DNA from: an uncultured Thiotrichaceae bacterium | GTDB lineage: Bacteria > Pseudomonadota > Gammaproteobacteria > Thiotrichales > Thiotrichaceae | DNA length: 64,000 nt | NCBI GenBank assembly: GCA_902727985.1 | Contig: CACVAY010000145.1 | Span: forward strand, 1 to 64,000 | Direction: 5' to 3' | Shown here: positions 36,262 to 44,854 of the stretch, in pieces | Layout: every line of letters starts with the position of its first letter | How positions within the stretch are numbered: position 1 is the stretch's first letter | Program-made: the position numbers and the translations under genes | The notes under the pieces: generated by a model | Told to the model about the DNA's origin: nothing | The model's database searches: none | What the model saw: the letters and a program-made list of their open reading frames with translations, nothing else

Positions 36262-37452
36262 ATGTCAAATAAAGCACAGATAACGACAACAACAACCGAG
36301 GAAGTTATTCCTGGTACAGACATTCAATTAGATGAAAGTGTGCAAGAAACAACAGATATTGTCTCTTACGATGAAGCCTCTTCCGAAGACCAGCAGTTGA
36401 TGAACCCCATTTTAAATGAAATCAATTTGGAAGATAGAAATTCTATTTTGTTCTTCGGCAGCCATGCCCAAGAAGATATAAGCACCATTTCTGAAAACAT
36501 GTTGGAAGGCGTTAAGAATAAAGAACTGGGCAGCGCAAGCAAATCACTAAACAGCATTGTTGTCGCGATCAAGGGCTTCGATGTAGATTCACTAAACCCC
36601 TCTCGTCAACCTGGCTTTTTTGAGAAGCTATTTGGTAAAGCAAAACCTGTTGCTGAATTCCTCGAAAAATATGAAGACGTCCGTCAGCAAATCAACATTA
36701 TTACTGACGATTTGGAAACACATAAAACACAGTTACTCACAGATATAATTTCACTCGATAAGCTTTATGAAGCAAATCTGGATTACTTCCATAAGCTTGA
36801 GCTATACATCGCAGCGGGTGAAGAAAAGCTGAAACAGCTAAACGACGCCATCCTTCCTGACATGGCGAGCAAGGCTGAGGCAAATGTAGAAGATATGATT
36901 CTCGCGCAGCAATTGCGTGATATGCGCTCAGCCCGAGATGATTTGGATCGTCGTGTTCATGACCTACGCCTGACGCGTCAAGTTGCTATGCAAAGCTTAC
37001 CGAGCATCCGCCTAGTTCAAGAAAACGACAAATCACTGATCACCAAAATTAACTCAACCCTCATCAATACTGTACCGCTTTGGAAAAACCAGCTTGCTCA
37101 AGCAGTAACTATTTTCCGCATGAACGATGCGGCAGAAACCGTGAAAAGCGCAACTGATCTAACGAATGAGTTACTTGAGTCTAACGCCGCAAATCTACGC
37201 ACAGGGAATGCAGAAGTGCGTAAGCAAATCGAACGCGGCGTATTTGATATTGATTCAGTACGTAAGGCAAACGATGATCTTATCGCAACCATCAACGACA
37301 GCTTACAAATTGCTGAAGAAGGACGTGTCGCAAGAGATAAAGCTGTCATGGAACTTCAGGAAATGGAAACGGATTTGCATGACGCAATGATCGCAGCCAA
37401 ATCTCGCACGGAAGAACAAGCAAAGCAACTTGACAGCAAGGGCGAGGCATAA
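36262..37452 (+). CDS. telA: Toxic anion resistance protein TelA family
   Basis: This 396-aa all-helical protein has PGFFEKLFGKAKPVAEFLEKYE region residues, VRQQINIITDDLETHKTQLL, LDYFHKLELYIAAGEEKL and an AQQLRDMRSARDDLDRRVHDL segment. All belong to the TelA/KlaA/YaaN family, associated with resistance to tellurite and some antimicrobials. It is cytoplasmic and probably membrane-associated through XpaC. AAGGAG lies upstream of the ATG. The next gene starts three bases after its stop. Confidence 0.88.
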   Translation: MSNKAQITTTTTEEVIPGTDIQLDESVQETTDIVSYDEASSEDQQLMNPILNEINLEDRNSILFFGSHAQEDISTISENMLEGVKNKELGSASKSLNSIVVAIKGFDVDSLNPSRQPGFFEKLFGKAKPVAEFLEKYEDVRQQINIITDDLETHKTQLLTDIISLDKLYEANLDYFHKLELYIAAGEEKLKQLNDAILPDMASKAEANVEDMILAQQLRDMRSARDDLDRRVHDLRLTRQVAMQSLPSIRLVQENDKSLITKINSTLINTVPLWKNQLAQAVTIFRMNDAAETVKSATDLTNELLESNAANLRTGNAEVRKQIERGVFDIDSVRKANDDLIATINDSLQIAEEGRVARDKAVMELQEMETDLHDAMIAAKSRTEEQAKQLDSKGEA

Positions 37453-37454
37453 CC

Positions 37455-38540
37455 ATGGGTTTTTTTGATAAATTATTCGGCGAATTCGTTGATGTCATCG
37501 AATGGACTGATGACAGTAATGACACCATGATTTATCGCTTTGAGCGATATGGCAATGAAATCAAATATGGTGCAAAGCTAACCGTTCGTGAGTCACAAGC
37601 AGCAGTGTTTGTTAATGAAGGTGAGGTAGCAGATGTTATTGAACCAGGCATGTACGAACTCGAGACCAAGAACTTACCCATTCTGTCAACCCTACAACAC
37701 TGGGATCATGGCCTGGAAAGCCCATTCAAAGCTGAAGTCTACTTTTGCAATATGACGCAATTCGTAGACCTTAAATGGGGAACCAAAAACCCTATTATGC
37801 TTCGCGACGAAGAATTCGGAGGCGTACGTTTACGTGCCTTTGGTACTTACGCCACACGCATCAAAGACCCCGTAAAGTTTATCAAGGAAATTGTGGGTAC
37901 TGATGGGCATTTCACGATTGATGAGATCAGCGACCAACTTCGCAACCTGATTATTTCACGCTTCACCAACGTCACGGGCAATGCTGGCATTCCAATTTTG
38001 GATATGGCCGCAAACTATGACCAATTGGGAGAATACATCACCCAAAAGATTGCTCCAGAGTTTGAAGAATATGGATTAGAACTGACTAAAGTTCTTATCG
38101 AAAACATTTCTTTACCAAGCAGTGTTGAAGAGGCGTTGGATAAACGCACAAGCATGGGCATGATTGGTAACCTTGACGAATACTTAAAATACCAAGCTGC
38201 TGATGCCTTAGGTTCTGGTGCCGGTGGCACAGGAGATAGCGCCTTAGATATGGGCATGGGCTTCGCCGTTGCCAATAAAATGGCCGACTCATTAACCAGC
38301 CCAGCAAAAGGCGGTGCAGCTACAACAACCCCACCACCACCTCCATTACCCCCAGGTGATAAATGGCACGTTGCTATTAATGAGCAAATTACAGGACCAT
38401 ATGATAGTAATCAGTTACGAGAACTCATCACAGAGAATAAATTAACGGAAGAGTCGCTGGTTTGGAAAGAAGGTATGGCTGACTGGGCAGCAGCAGGTAC
38501 AGTAGAAGTAGTAAAAAAGCTTATTCCACCGTCGCTTTAA
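37455..38540 (+). CDS. SPFH-domain (YdjI/virion-core-like) protein with C-terminal GYF_2 domain
   Basis: This 361-aa protein opens MGFFDKLFGEFVDVIEW with an SPFH core to ~240 (VRESQAAVFVNEGEVADVIEPG, KWGTKNPIMLRDEEFGGVRLRAFG, YGLELTKVLIENISLP). A Gly-rich region and a Pro-rich linker (PPPPPLPPG) follow, and a C-terminal GYF_2-type domain from ~305 (WHVAINEQITGPYDSNQLREL, SLVWKEGMADWAAAG). Bacillus YdjI, a similar SPFH protein, recruits PspA to membranes. The GYF domain probably binds a proline-rich partner. Confidence 0.88.
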   Translation: MGFFDKLFGEFVDVIEWTDDSNDTMIYRFERYGNEIKYGAKLTVRESQAAVFVNEGEVADVIEPGMYELETKNLPILSTLQHWDHGLESPFKAEVYFCNMTQFVDLKWGTKNPIMLRDEEFGGVRLRAFGTYATRIKDPVKFIKEIVGTDGHFTIDEISDQLRNLIISRFTNVTGNAGIPILDMAANYDQLGEYITQKIAPEFEEYGLELTKVLIENISLPSSVEEALDKRTSMGMIGNLDEYLKYQAADALGSGAGGTGDSALDMGMGFAVANKMADSLTSPAKGGAATTTPPPPPLPPGDKWHVAINEQITGPYDSNQLRELITENKLTEESLVWKEGMADWAAAGTVEVVKKLIPPSL

Positions 38541-38560
38541 CAAGCTTTCTTTGTCATATT

Positions 38561-38595
38561 ATTTCTTACGACTCTTACACGACTTCGTAAGAAAT
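38561..38595 (+). repeat. 11-bp perfect inverted repeat between SPFH and zinc-ribbon genes
   Basis: Arms at 38561-38571 and 38585-38595 match perfectly, with a 13-base loop and no T-run. It lies 36 bases before the zinc-ribbon gene. It could be an mRNA processing or stability hairpin, or an operator for an internal promoter. Confidence 0.7.
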
Positions 38596-38631
38596 GAGAC
38601 GCTAGTGCTGTAATTATTACAAAAAGCGAAC

Positions 38632-39819
38632 ATGCAAATACCAAACTATTCACCGCAATTAAACGCTGAAGCACAAGAACATTTCCCTTGTGAACAATGC
38701 GGCGCTGAACTCACCTTTATGCCGGGAACCAATCACCTGGCCTGCTCCCATTGTGGCCATACAAATCCTATTCGTGTCAGCTACAAACCCATTAAGGAAT
38801 ACGACTTCAAAGCAGCGTTGCATGAGTTAGAACGCCTAAAGAAAGAACCTAACAAGGTGATTTCTGTCTTAAGTTGCCCTTCCTGTGGCGCTGAATTTAG
38901 TCTAAAACCTAATGAACATGCTGGTGACTGTCCTTTCTGTAGCGCTCCGGCAGTCGTTAGCCAACATAATTCCCGATATATTCACCCTGAATCTCTTCTA
39001 CCTTTTGTCATTCGTGAAAAACAAGCTCAGGAAATTTTTGATAACTGGATTGGCTCACGCTGGTTTGCACCTTCAGCACTTAAGGATAAATCAAAAAGAG
39101 ATGACAAGCTCACGGGTATCTATCTACCCTATTGGACCTATGACAGTGATACTGAAACTCATTACCAAGGAATGCGTGGCACGGTGTATTATGAACGACA
39201 ATACGTCACCGTCGTCGTAAACGGTCGCCCGGTAAGAAAAGTTCAGAATGTGCCCAAAATCCGCTGGACTCCTGTTTCCGGTCATGTCTCTTTGCATTTT
39301 GATGATATATTGGTAGGAGCGACAAAAACACTTCCTCGAACAATCATCGACAATCTGCATCCTTGGGATCTGGAAATGCTGATACCTTATACCGAAGAAT
39401 ATCTCAGTGGTTTTCGTAGTGAAATTTATCAGGTCAGCCTAGATCAAGGCTTTCAAGCTGCACGCGCTCGTATGGAGGGTATTATTACCCAACAAATACG
39501 CCATGACATTGGTGGTGATCAACAACAAGTATCAAGTAAACGTATTCAACACTACGAGACGACATTCAAACACATCTTACTCCCAGTATGGTCTGCTGCC
39601 TTTCGTTATAATAAAAAGACCTATCGATTCGTTATCAATGCTCGCAATGGACAAATCCAGGGCGAGAGACCTTACAGCGTAGTGAAGATCGCTTTATCGG
39701 CGATAGTTGTTATCGCTTTGATATTGGGTATGATGTATGTAGCGAACGACATGGGCTTGTTCGAACAAATGTCGAACGACACTTACTACACCATACCGGA
39801 ATATCATTATGGTTTCTAA
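38632..39819 (+). CDS. Double zinc-ribbon membrane protein (YdjG/PriA-superfamily-like annotation)
   Basis: This 395-aa protein has two zinc ribbons, C20/C23/C38/C41 and C82/C85/C100/C103. A beta-rich central domain follows (GIYLPYWTYDSDTETHYQGMRG region), and a C-terminal TM segment (IALSAIVVIALILGMMYVAN) with a short tail. Such proteins are often mislabelled as PriA-type helicases, but no helicase motif is present. In Bacillus a comparable zinc-ribbon TM protein (YdjG) works with SPFH YdjI. It overlaps the DUF1287 gene by 11 bases. Confidence 0.8.
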   Translation: MQIPNYSPQLNAEAQEHFPCEQCGAELTFMPGTNHLACSHCGHTNPIRVSYKPIKEYDFKAALHELERLKKEPNKVISVLSCPSCGAEFSLKPNEHAGDCPFCSAPAVVSQHNSRYIHPESLLPFVIREKQAQEIFDNWIGSRWFAPSALKDKSKRDDKLTGIYLPYWTYDSDTETHYQGMRGTVYYERQYVTVVVNGRPVRKVQNVPKIRWTPVSGHVSLHFDDILVGATKTLPRTIIDNLHPWDLEMLIPYTEEYLSGFRSEIYQVSLDQGFQAARARMEGIITQQIRHDIGGDQQQVSSKRIQHYETTFKHILLPVWSAAFRYNKKTYRFVINARNGQIQGERPYSVVKIALSAIVVIALILGMMYVANDMGLFEQMSNDTYYTIPEYHYGF

Positions 39820-40627
39820 TAACGCTCTGCTTTTATTGGCTAGCAGTATCATACTTTCACTAACGGCGTGTAGCACCTCGCACCCCACAAAAGAACCTGT
39901 AAAAAGTACGCAGGTAAAACCAGCACCAGTACCAACGGAAAAAACACCAGTTGTTACAAAGCCCGTTAAAAGAAAACCTGTGAAAACAGCACCCTCTTTT
40001 GCATCACGATTATCCTATGCCGCCAAGAACCGTACACGCCATCAGATCCGTTATGATGGAAGATATATTAAAATTGGCTACCCGTGGGGTGACGTGCCAC
40101 AAAATATTGGCGTATGCACAGACGTTGTAATCCGTAGCTATCGCAAACTGGGCATCGACCTGCAACAACAGGTTCATAAGGATATGGCCAGCGATTTTTA
40201 TGCCTATCCAAATCTCACAAAATGGAGCTTAAAAGGCCCGGATCGCAATATCGATCATCGTCGTGTGTATAATCTCAAAGCCTTCTTCAAAAGGCATGGT
40301 TATACCTACCCAATTACCTATAAACCAGAGCATTACAAACCAGGCGATATTGTGACGTGGATTATTGGCCCCGGACAAGAACATATCGGTATCGTTGTTG
40401 ATCAGCGCTCTAAACAAGACCCTAAACGACACATGATCGTACATAATATTGCTGAAGGGCCTAAAATGGAAGATGTACTCTTTCGCATGCCAATATCTGG
40501 GCATTATCGGTATTACGGCCAAATGCGTTACGTGAAACCTCCTGTTTTTGCTAAAAATGACTCCACAAAAGACCAAGCTGCCTCCTTACCCGGGATTGGC
40601 AATATTCCAGCAGAACTACTCAGATAA
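39809..40627 (+). CDS. DUF1287 (NlpC/P60-like) lipoprotein
   Basis: This 272-aa protein has a lipoprotein signal (LLLLASSIILSLTAC, C21), then a Pro/Lys/Thr-rich linker. A DUF1287 domain follows (YIKIGYPWGDVPQNIGVCTDVVIRSYR, with PGDIVTWIIGPGQEHIGIVVD). The Cys in GVCTD and the His in EHIG fit a papain-like NlpC/P60 catalytic pair. It is probably an outer-membrane-anchored peptidase or amidase acting on peptidoglycan. It is the last gene of the XpaC/TelA run and is followed by a strong terminator. Confidence 0.85.
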   Translation: MVSNNALLLLASSIILSLTACSTSHPTKEPVKSTQVKPAPVPTEKTPVVTKPVKRKPVKTAPSFASRLSYAAKNRTRHQIRYDGRYIKIGYPWGDVPQNIGVCTDVVIRSYRKLGIDLQQQVHKDMASDFYAYPNLTKWSLKGPDRNIDHRRVYNLKAFFKRHGYTYPITYKPEHYKPGDIVTWIIGPGQEHIGIVVDQRSKQDPKRHMIVHNIAEGPKMEDVLFRMPISGHYRYYGQMRYVKPPVFAKNDSTKDQAASLPGIGNIPAELLR

Positions 40628-40684
40628 AATAGCAGTGTGATCATAACGATCACTCATTTTTTTCATTAATGTCTGACAATAAAA

Positions 40685-40715
40685 AAGCGGGCACTTAGCC
40701 CGCTTCTTTATTTTT
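40685..40715 (+). terminator. Bidirectional rho-independent terminator
   Basis: An 8-bp stem (40685-40692 with 40698-40705) is preceded by an A-run and followed by a T-rich run. It lies between the convergent DUF1287 and adk genes and can serve both. Confidence 0.88.
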
Positions 40716-40725
40716 GACAGCCGCG

Positions 40726-41442
<717 letters not shown>

Positions 41443-41569
41443 CTAATGAACCCAAAAATCAGCGTATAGGCAAATTTTTTGTCCGTGAAAAAGGCCTCAA
41501 TTATTAATATTTCTACAACCAAGGATTTGGTTACGGTATTATTCATTAAATACCAGACATAAATCAAAT

Positions 41570-41740
41570 ATAGTATCTATTAAAATTTAAGAATTAATCC
41601 ATAGCGACATAAAATAATTTTATTGGCGCTCATTACCCATCTGTAGGAATCGCCTATCCTGCCTAATAAAGTGATGAAATAGATACCAACGCCAAAACGC
41701 ACAAGGCCCGTATTTCACCCTCTTTGATACGGGCTTTTTT
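41570..41740 (+). ncRNA. Possible small RNA ending in an intrinsic terminator
   Basis: A plus-strand terminator (stem 41706-41713 with 41727-41734, extended by A-T and G-U pairs to about 41703/41737, then T residues) lies where no plus-strand gene ends. The nearest upstream plus gene already has its own terminator at 40685-40715. A short transcript starting upstream, for example near a TATAGT-like -10 at about 41571, is the simplest explanation. The 5' end is uncertain and no known RNA family was recognised. Confidence 0.4.
41703..41740 (+). terminator. Rho-independent terminator of the small RNA candidate
   Basis: The stem GCCCGTAT/ATACGGGC (41706-41713, 41727-41734) has a 13-base loop and is followed by TTTTTT. 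The T-run is only on the plus strand. Confidence 0.8.
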
Positions 41741-41772
41741 ATGCCTGTATTGTTTACAAATATTCCCAGCAT

Positions 41773-41803
41773 AAAAAAGGCCTGCAAAATACAGGCCTTT
41801 TTT
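41773..41803 (-). terminator. Bidirectional terminator downstream of soxZ
   Basis: A perfect 12-bp stem (41773-41784 with 41792-41803) has a seven-base loop and is bounded by A-run and T-run. It ends the soxYZ transcript on the minus strand. Confidence 0.9.
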
Positions 41804-41823
41804 CTTAAGCAATGTCAAGCAGC

Positions 41824-42135
41824 CTATTTAACAGTAGCTTCTGCTTCACCAGTTTCACCTTTGTTATCTTTCCAGCTTAGCTTTACAACATCACCAGATT
41901 TACCAGGATATGTAAATGAGGTGTAAGGGTTCTTGGCAATTGAACCTCCCCAGTTGCAAGTCAACACAGCTTTATCGTTCGCAGTAACCGTAACGTCTTC
42001 GATGAAGTGGGCAGGAATTAACTCTCCAGATTCTTTATCTTTAACACGACCTGTGTGCATTGGATGAGTAATGATGGCTTTAACTTCAACACCTGTGTCA
42101 ACGGCTTTAACTCGTAATTTAATTTTTTTCATCAT
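41824..42135 (-). CDS. soxZ: Thiosulfate oxidation carrier subunit SoxZ
   Basis: This 103-aa protein has KIKLRVKAVDTGVEVKAII THPM-type residues, GRVKDKESGELIPAHFIEDV and NPYTSFTYPGKSGDVVKLSW, the SoxZ pattern. SoxZ pairs with SoxY to hold the swinging cysteine arm that carries thiosulfate-derived sulfur in the periplasm. It has no signal peptide and is exported with SoxY. It starts 12 bases after soxY. Confidence 0.96.
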   Translation of the reverse strand: MMKKIKLRVKAVDTGVEVKAIITHPMHTGRVKDKESGELIPAHFIEDVTVTANDKAVLTCNWGGSIAKNPYTSFTYPGKSGDVVKLSWKDNKGETGEAEATVK

Positions 42136-42147
42136 AATTTTCCTGAA

Positions 42148-42594
42148 TTAACATCCGCCTTTAGTGACTTTTACAAATGCTTTGTTGGTATAAATCTTAT
42201 CACCAGCCGCAACCATGACGACAACATCTGAAGGTTTGCCAATTCGACAACGAGTTTTCACGTTAGGTGTAACGCCTTCACCAAAAATATATTCACCAGC
42301 TAATGGTGTTGGGTTTTCTAGAACGACAAGAACAATACGTTGCGCACCTTCAATTTCTGTTGTGATTTCGATAGGTACATTTGCACCATTTTCAGCAAGC
42401 TCAGGCGCTTTAATCATAATTTTGTCAGATTCTTCAGCTTGAATATCGCCAAGAATTCCTTTCATTGCTTCCTCGGCATCCTTGGAAGAAAACACTTCAC
42501 GATCGATTTTTGCTGCTGCATTTGGGGAAATAAACTGTACTGCTAACATCAAGTTAGCCGCTACAGCTCCCTTGATAAACTCACGTCGTTGCAT
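42148..42594 (-). CDS. soxY: Thiosulfate oxidation carrier protein SoxY
   Basis: This 148-aa protein has a Tat signal (RREFIKG at residues 3-9, then hydrophobic, AAAK) and a SoxY domain. The carrier cysteine lies at the very C-terminus, sequence VTKGGC-stop. Canonical SoxY ends GGCGG. Here the two terminal glycines are absent, so the cysteine is the last residue. It forms SoxYZ, the substrate carrier for sulfur oxidation. GGAG lies upstream of the ATG. No soxA, soxX or soxB is in the window. Confidence 0.95.
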   Translation of the reverse strand: MQRREFIKGAVAANLMLAVQFISPNAAAKIDREVFSSKDAEEAMKGILGDIQAEESDKIMIKAPELAENGANVPIEITTEIEGAQRIVLVVLENPTPLAGEYIFGEGVTPNVKTRCRIGKPSDVVVMVAAGDKIYTNKAFVKVTKGGC

Positions 42595-43024
42595 ATATTA
42601 AGCTCCAGAAATAATAAGAAGATGAGAATCTCATCTACATGGTTGGAGTTTTTCATTGTAAAAAGTTCAACACAAGAACATATGTTAAGTATCCCATGAT
42701 ATTTATCATGTCTAATGGTAGTTTACTGTGCATTTTTGACCATAAACTGACTGTCCTCTTTGATCAAAATGTTCATATTTTATTCAAAAAATGAACTAAA
42801 CTTAGTAGATAACATGATGAAAAATTATAATTTAAGCAAATAACTTTATTGTCTACCTCATAGTCACAAAATGACTAGCTTGCCTTAAGCTTTATAAGGG
42901 CTTAAGTCACTCTCTTATAAAACACAAGTGGCCATGTCATAATAAGGCTATAATTTATTACCGATTATAGTCGCATCACAATGAATATATGATGGATTAA
43001 CAATCCTTTTTTTGGAAAACAACT
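42595..43024. promoter_or_regulatory. Divergent soxY / DUF302 regulatory region with FNR-like palindrome
   Basis: This 430-base AT-rich gap contains a perfect 6-4-6 palindrome at 42695-42710 (CATGAT-N4-ATCATG), about 100 bases upstream of soxY. The spacing is that of Crp/Fnr-type operators. A second, shorter symmetric sequence TTTGATCAAA lies at 42759-42768. A Crp/Fnr gene lies ~1 kb away. Binding is not shown. Confidence 0.45.
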
Positions 43025-43543
43025 ATGTACAAGATAAAAACACATTCACTTCTGCTTGTAGCTGCAATGACATTTCTAAGTGCCTGTAACGATAATAAAA
43101 AATCAACCCAAGATACTCCGATAACGGCAACCAAAGTAGAGCCAATTCAGCAGGCTCATATCTATGAAACGGATATTCCCTATGATGAGGCTAAAGATGG
43201 CGTGGAAATGGCGATTACTGATCTTGGCTTGATCATCAGCGGCACTATGCATATCAGCGACATGTTAAATCGCACAGGTAAAGATATCGGCATTGAAAAA
43301 CCCATCTTCAAAAACGCTGAAGGCATCGAATTTTGTAGCGCAATTCATTCCCATAAAATGTCTCAATCTCACCCCAGTAACATTGCGATGTGCCCTTTCA
43401 CGATTGTTATCTATGAAAAAAATGATGTTCCTAATAAGACGTTTCTTTCATTTCGTGACGTGAAATTGATGGGTGATGGCACAACCGTTGAAACAGAAAT
43501 TTTTGACCTACTGGAAGGTGTTGTTAAGGAAGTTATTGATTAA
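43025..43543 (+). CDS. DUF302-family lipoprotein
   Basis: This 172-aa protein has a lipobox (FLSAC, C21), then a DUF302-like domain (IPYDEAKDGVEMAITDLGLIISGTMH region, DMLNRTGKDIG, EFCSAIHSHKMSQ, MCPFTIVIYE). Two cysteines (EFCS, AMCP) may bind a ligand or form a disulfide. DUF302 proteins are often found beside sulfur-oxidation genes. Its divergence from soxYZ suggests a periplasmic sulfur-handling role, inferred from context. Confidence 0.75.
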   Translation: MYKIKTHSLLLVAAMTFLSACNDNKKSTQDTPITATKVEPIQQAHIYETDIPYDEAKDGVEMAITDLGLIISGTMHISDMLNRTGKDIGIEKPIFKNAEGIEFCSAIHSHKMSQSHPSNIAMCPFTIVIYEKNDVPNKTFLSFRDVKLMGDGTTVETEIFDLLEGVVKEVID

Positions 43544-43629
43544 ATTGATGCCCTGTAAATTCGGGGTGTAAATAATAGAGCATATTGATAAAAAATACTT
43601 TATTGAGTAAATCATTAAAAAATCAGTTT

Positions 43630-44358
43630 TTAGAAAACCGCTTCAGCTAAATGTTGGAGCGCTGGAATATCCATAACTTTTAGTTTATTGTGCCGACATT
43701 CCACGACATGAGCATTACTAAGTTCTACACTGACGCGACTAAGATGAACGGGTGTTATTCCAATTGCATCCGCAATGTCTTCACGGCTAAGAGGAAAAGC
43801 CAGGGTTTCTTCAATATCCAAGCCACGTCGCTCTAAACGCTCAACCAAATCAGCCAAAAAATAAGCCACTTTGCTCTTTGCCTGGGCTTGACCGACAACA
43901 GAAAGTGTACGTTTACAAGACTTGTTTTGCTTGTTCTGGATCTCCATCAAGCGTTTGATTAAAGAGAGATCCTTTTCTAACAGGCTCTCAATACCAGCTG
44001 GTGTAAATCCGCAGAACTTGCATTCTGTAACGGCCATTACTGAGTAATCAATCCGCTCAGAGAAATCCGTTTGGTATCCCAAAAAGTCGCCTGGTAGTGC
44101 GACATGTACAACTTGTCTTTGGCCATCTAAGAGCTGTTTATAGCAAATAGCCCAGCCTTCTTTCAGCGTATAAGCCATGGGATGTACATCGCCCTCAGCA
44201 AAAAGATATTCGCCAGGCTCATAGATACTTTGAGAGTTACGGTATACTTGTCTCTGAGACAAGAGTTCGTCAGCGGATCCAGGCTCAAACCAAGCAAACT
44301 TTCGGGCTTCACAATCCATACAAGATGCCTGCATGGATTGGGGTATTTTTTTGGGCAC
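43630..44358 (-). CDS. Crp/Fnr-family transcription regulator
   Basis: This 242-aa protein has an N-terminal cyclic-nucleotide-type sensor (YEPGEYLFAEGD, LPGDFLGYQ) and a C-terminal helix-turn-helix (LSREDIADAIGITPVHLSRV). The N-terminus has C13-x2-C16 (SCMDC), with further Cys at 72, 113 and 116. FNR uses three N-terminal Cys plus one near 122. The third is missing here, so an Fe-S or redox role is possible but not certain. The GTG at 44358 is chosen because GAGG lies eight bases upstream. It sits between soxYZ and the sulfur-globule gene. Confidence 0.88.
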   Translation of the reverse strand: MPKKIPQSMQASCMDCEARKFAWFEPGSADELLSQRQVYRNSQSIYEPGEYLFAEGDVHPMAYTLKEGWAICYKQLLDGQRQVVHVALPGDFLGYQTDFSERIDYSVMAVTECKFCGFTPAGIESLLEKDLSLIKRLMEIQNKQNKSCKRTLSVVGQAQAKSKVAYFLADLVERLERRGLDIEETLAFPLSREDIADAIGITPVHLSRVSVELSNAHVVECRHNKLKVMDIPALQHLAEAVF

Positions 44359-44401
44359 TAAAAACAACCTCAGAAGAAAAAATAAAATATCTTGAAAAAA
44401 A

Positions 44402-44428
44402 ACAACATTTGTTATCTACAAATGTTGT
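44402..44428 (-). promoter_or_regulatory. 10-bp inverted repeat upstream of the Crp/Fnr gene
   Basis: The arms ACAACATTTG (44402-44411) and CAAATGTTGT (44419-44428) match perfectly with a 7-base spacer. It lies 43 bases before the GTG start, well placed for an operator (possible autoregulation) or a 5' leader hairpin. No T-run follows on the minus strand. Confidence 0.55.
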
Positions 44429-44854
44429 CACATGCGCTAGCTTGGTTTATATCAAATTACTTTCGGGTATACTATTCACCTTATTTTGTGCCTTATTATT
44501 TTTTAAAACAACCATTATCTAAGCTCGGTGAGATCATACCATCGTGAGAATTTTATCTTTCTATTGCTGCTCTCTTAGGCTTTATTATTCTGACTTCCAA
44601 TAACACTCAGATTGTCAATGAAAAATCTGAGACAAAGGAGATGGTATGAAACGCTTTTCATAATAAAAAAGGGGGCGATTACAAATCACAAGCACTCGAA
44701 GAATAAGCGGTAACACTATCCATCTTCTATACTTGTAAGCGAGTAAAATTGTTTGTTGTATTTTATTCTTAAGCATCTAACGCTACAAGTGTTGAAGCGG
44801 AGCAACTTATCTATCAATAAACATAATATTCACTCATATAACTAGGAGACGGAA
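44429..44854. promoter_or_regulatory. Intergenic region before the sulfur-globule-like gene
   Basis: This ~426-base AT-rich gap has no recognised gene. It should hold the promoter of the gene at 44855, which has AGGAG before its ATG. No second copy of the 44402 palindrome or the CATGAT palindrome was seen here. Confidence 0.35.

Noticed and set aside
42759-42768. TTTGATCAAA as an FNR box
   Set aside because: The half-sites lack the four-base spacer of FNR sites. Only the 42695-42710 palindrome has it.
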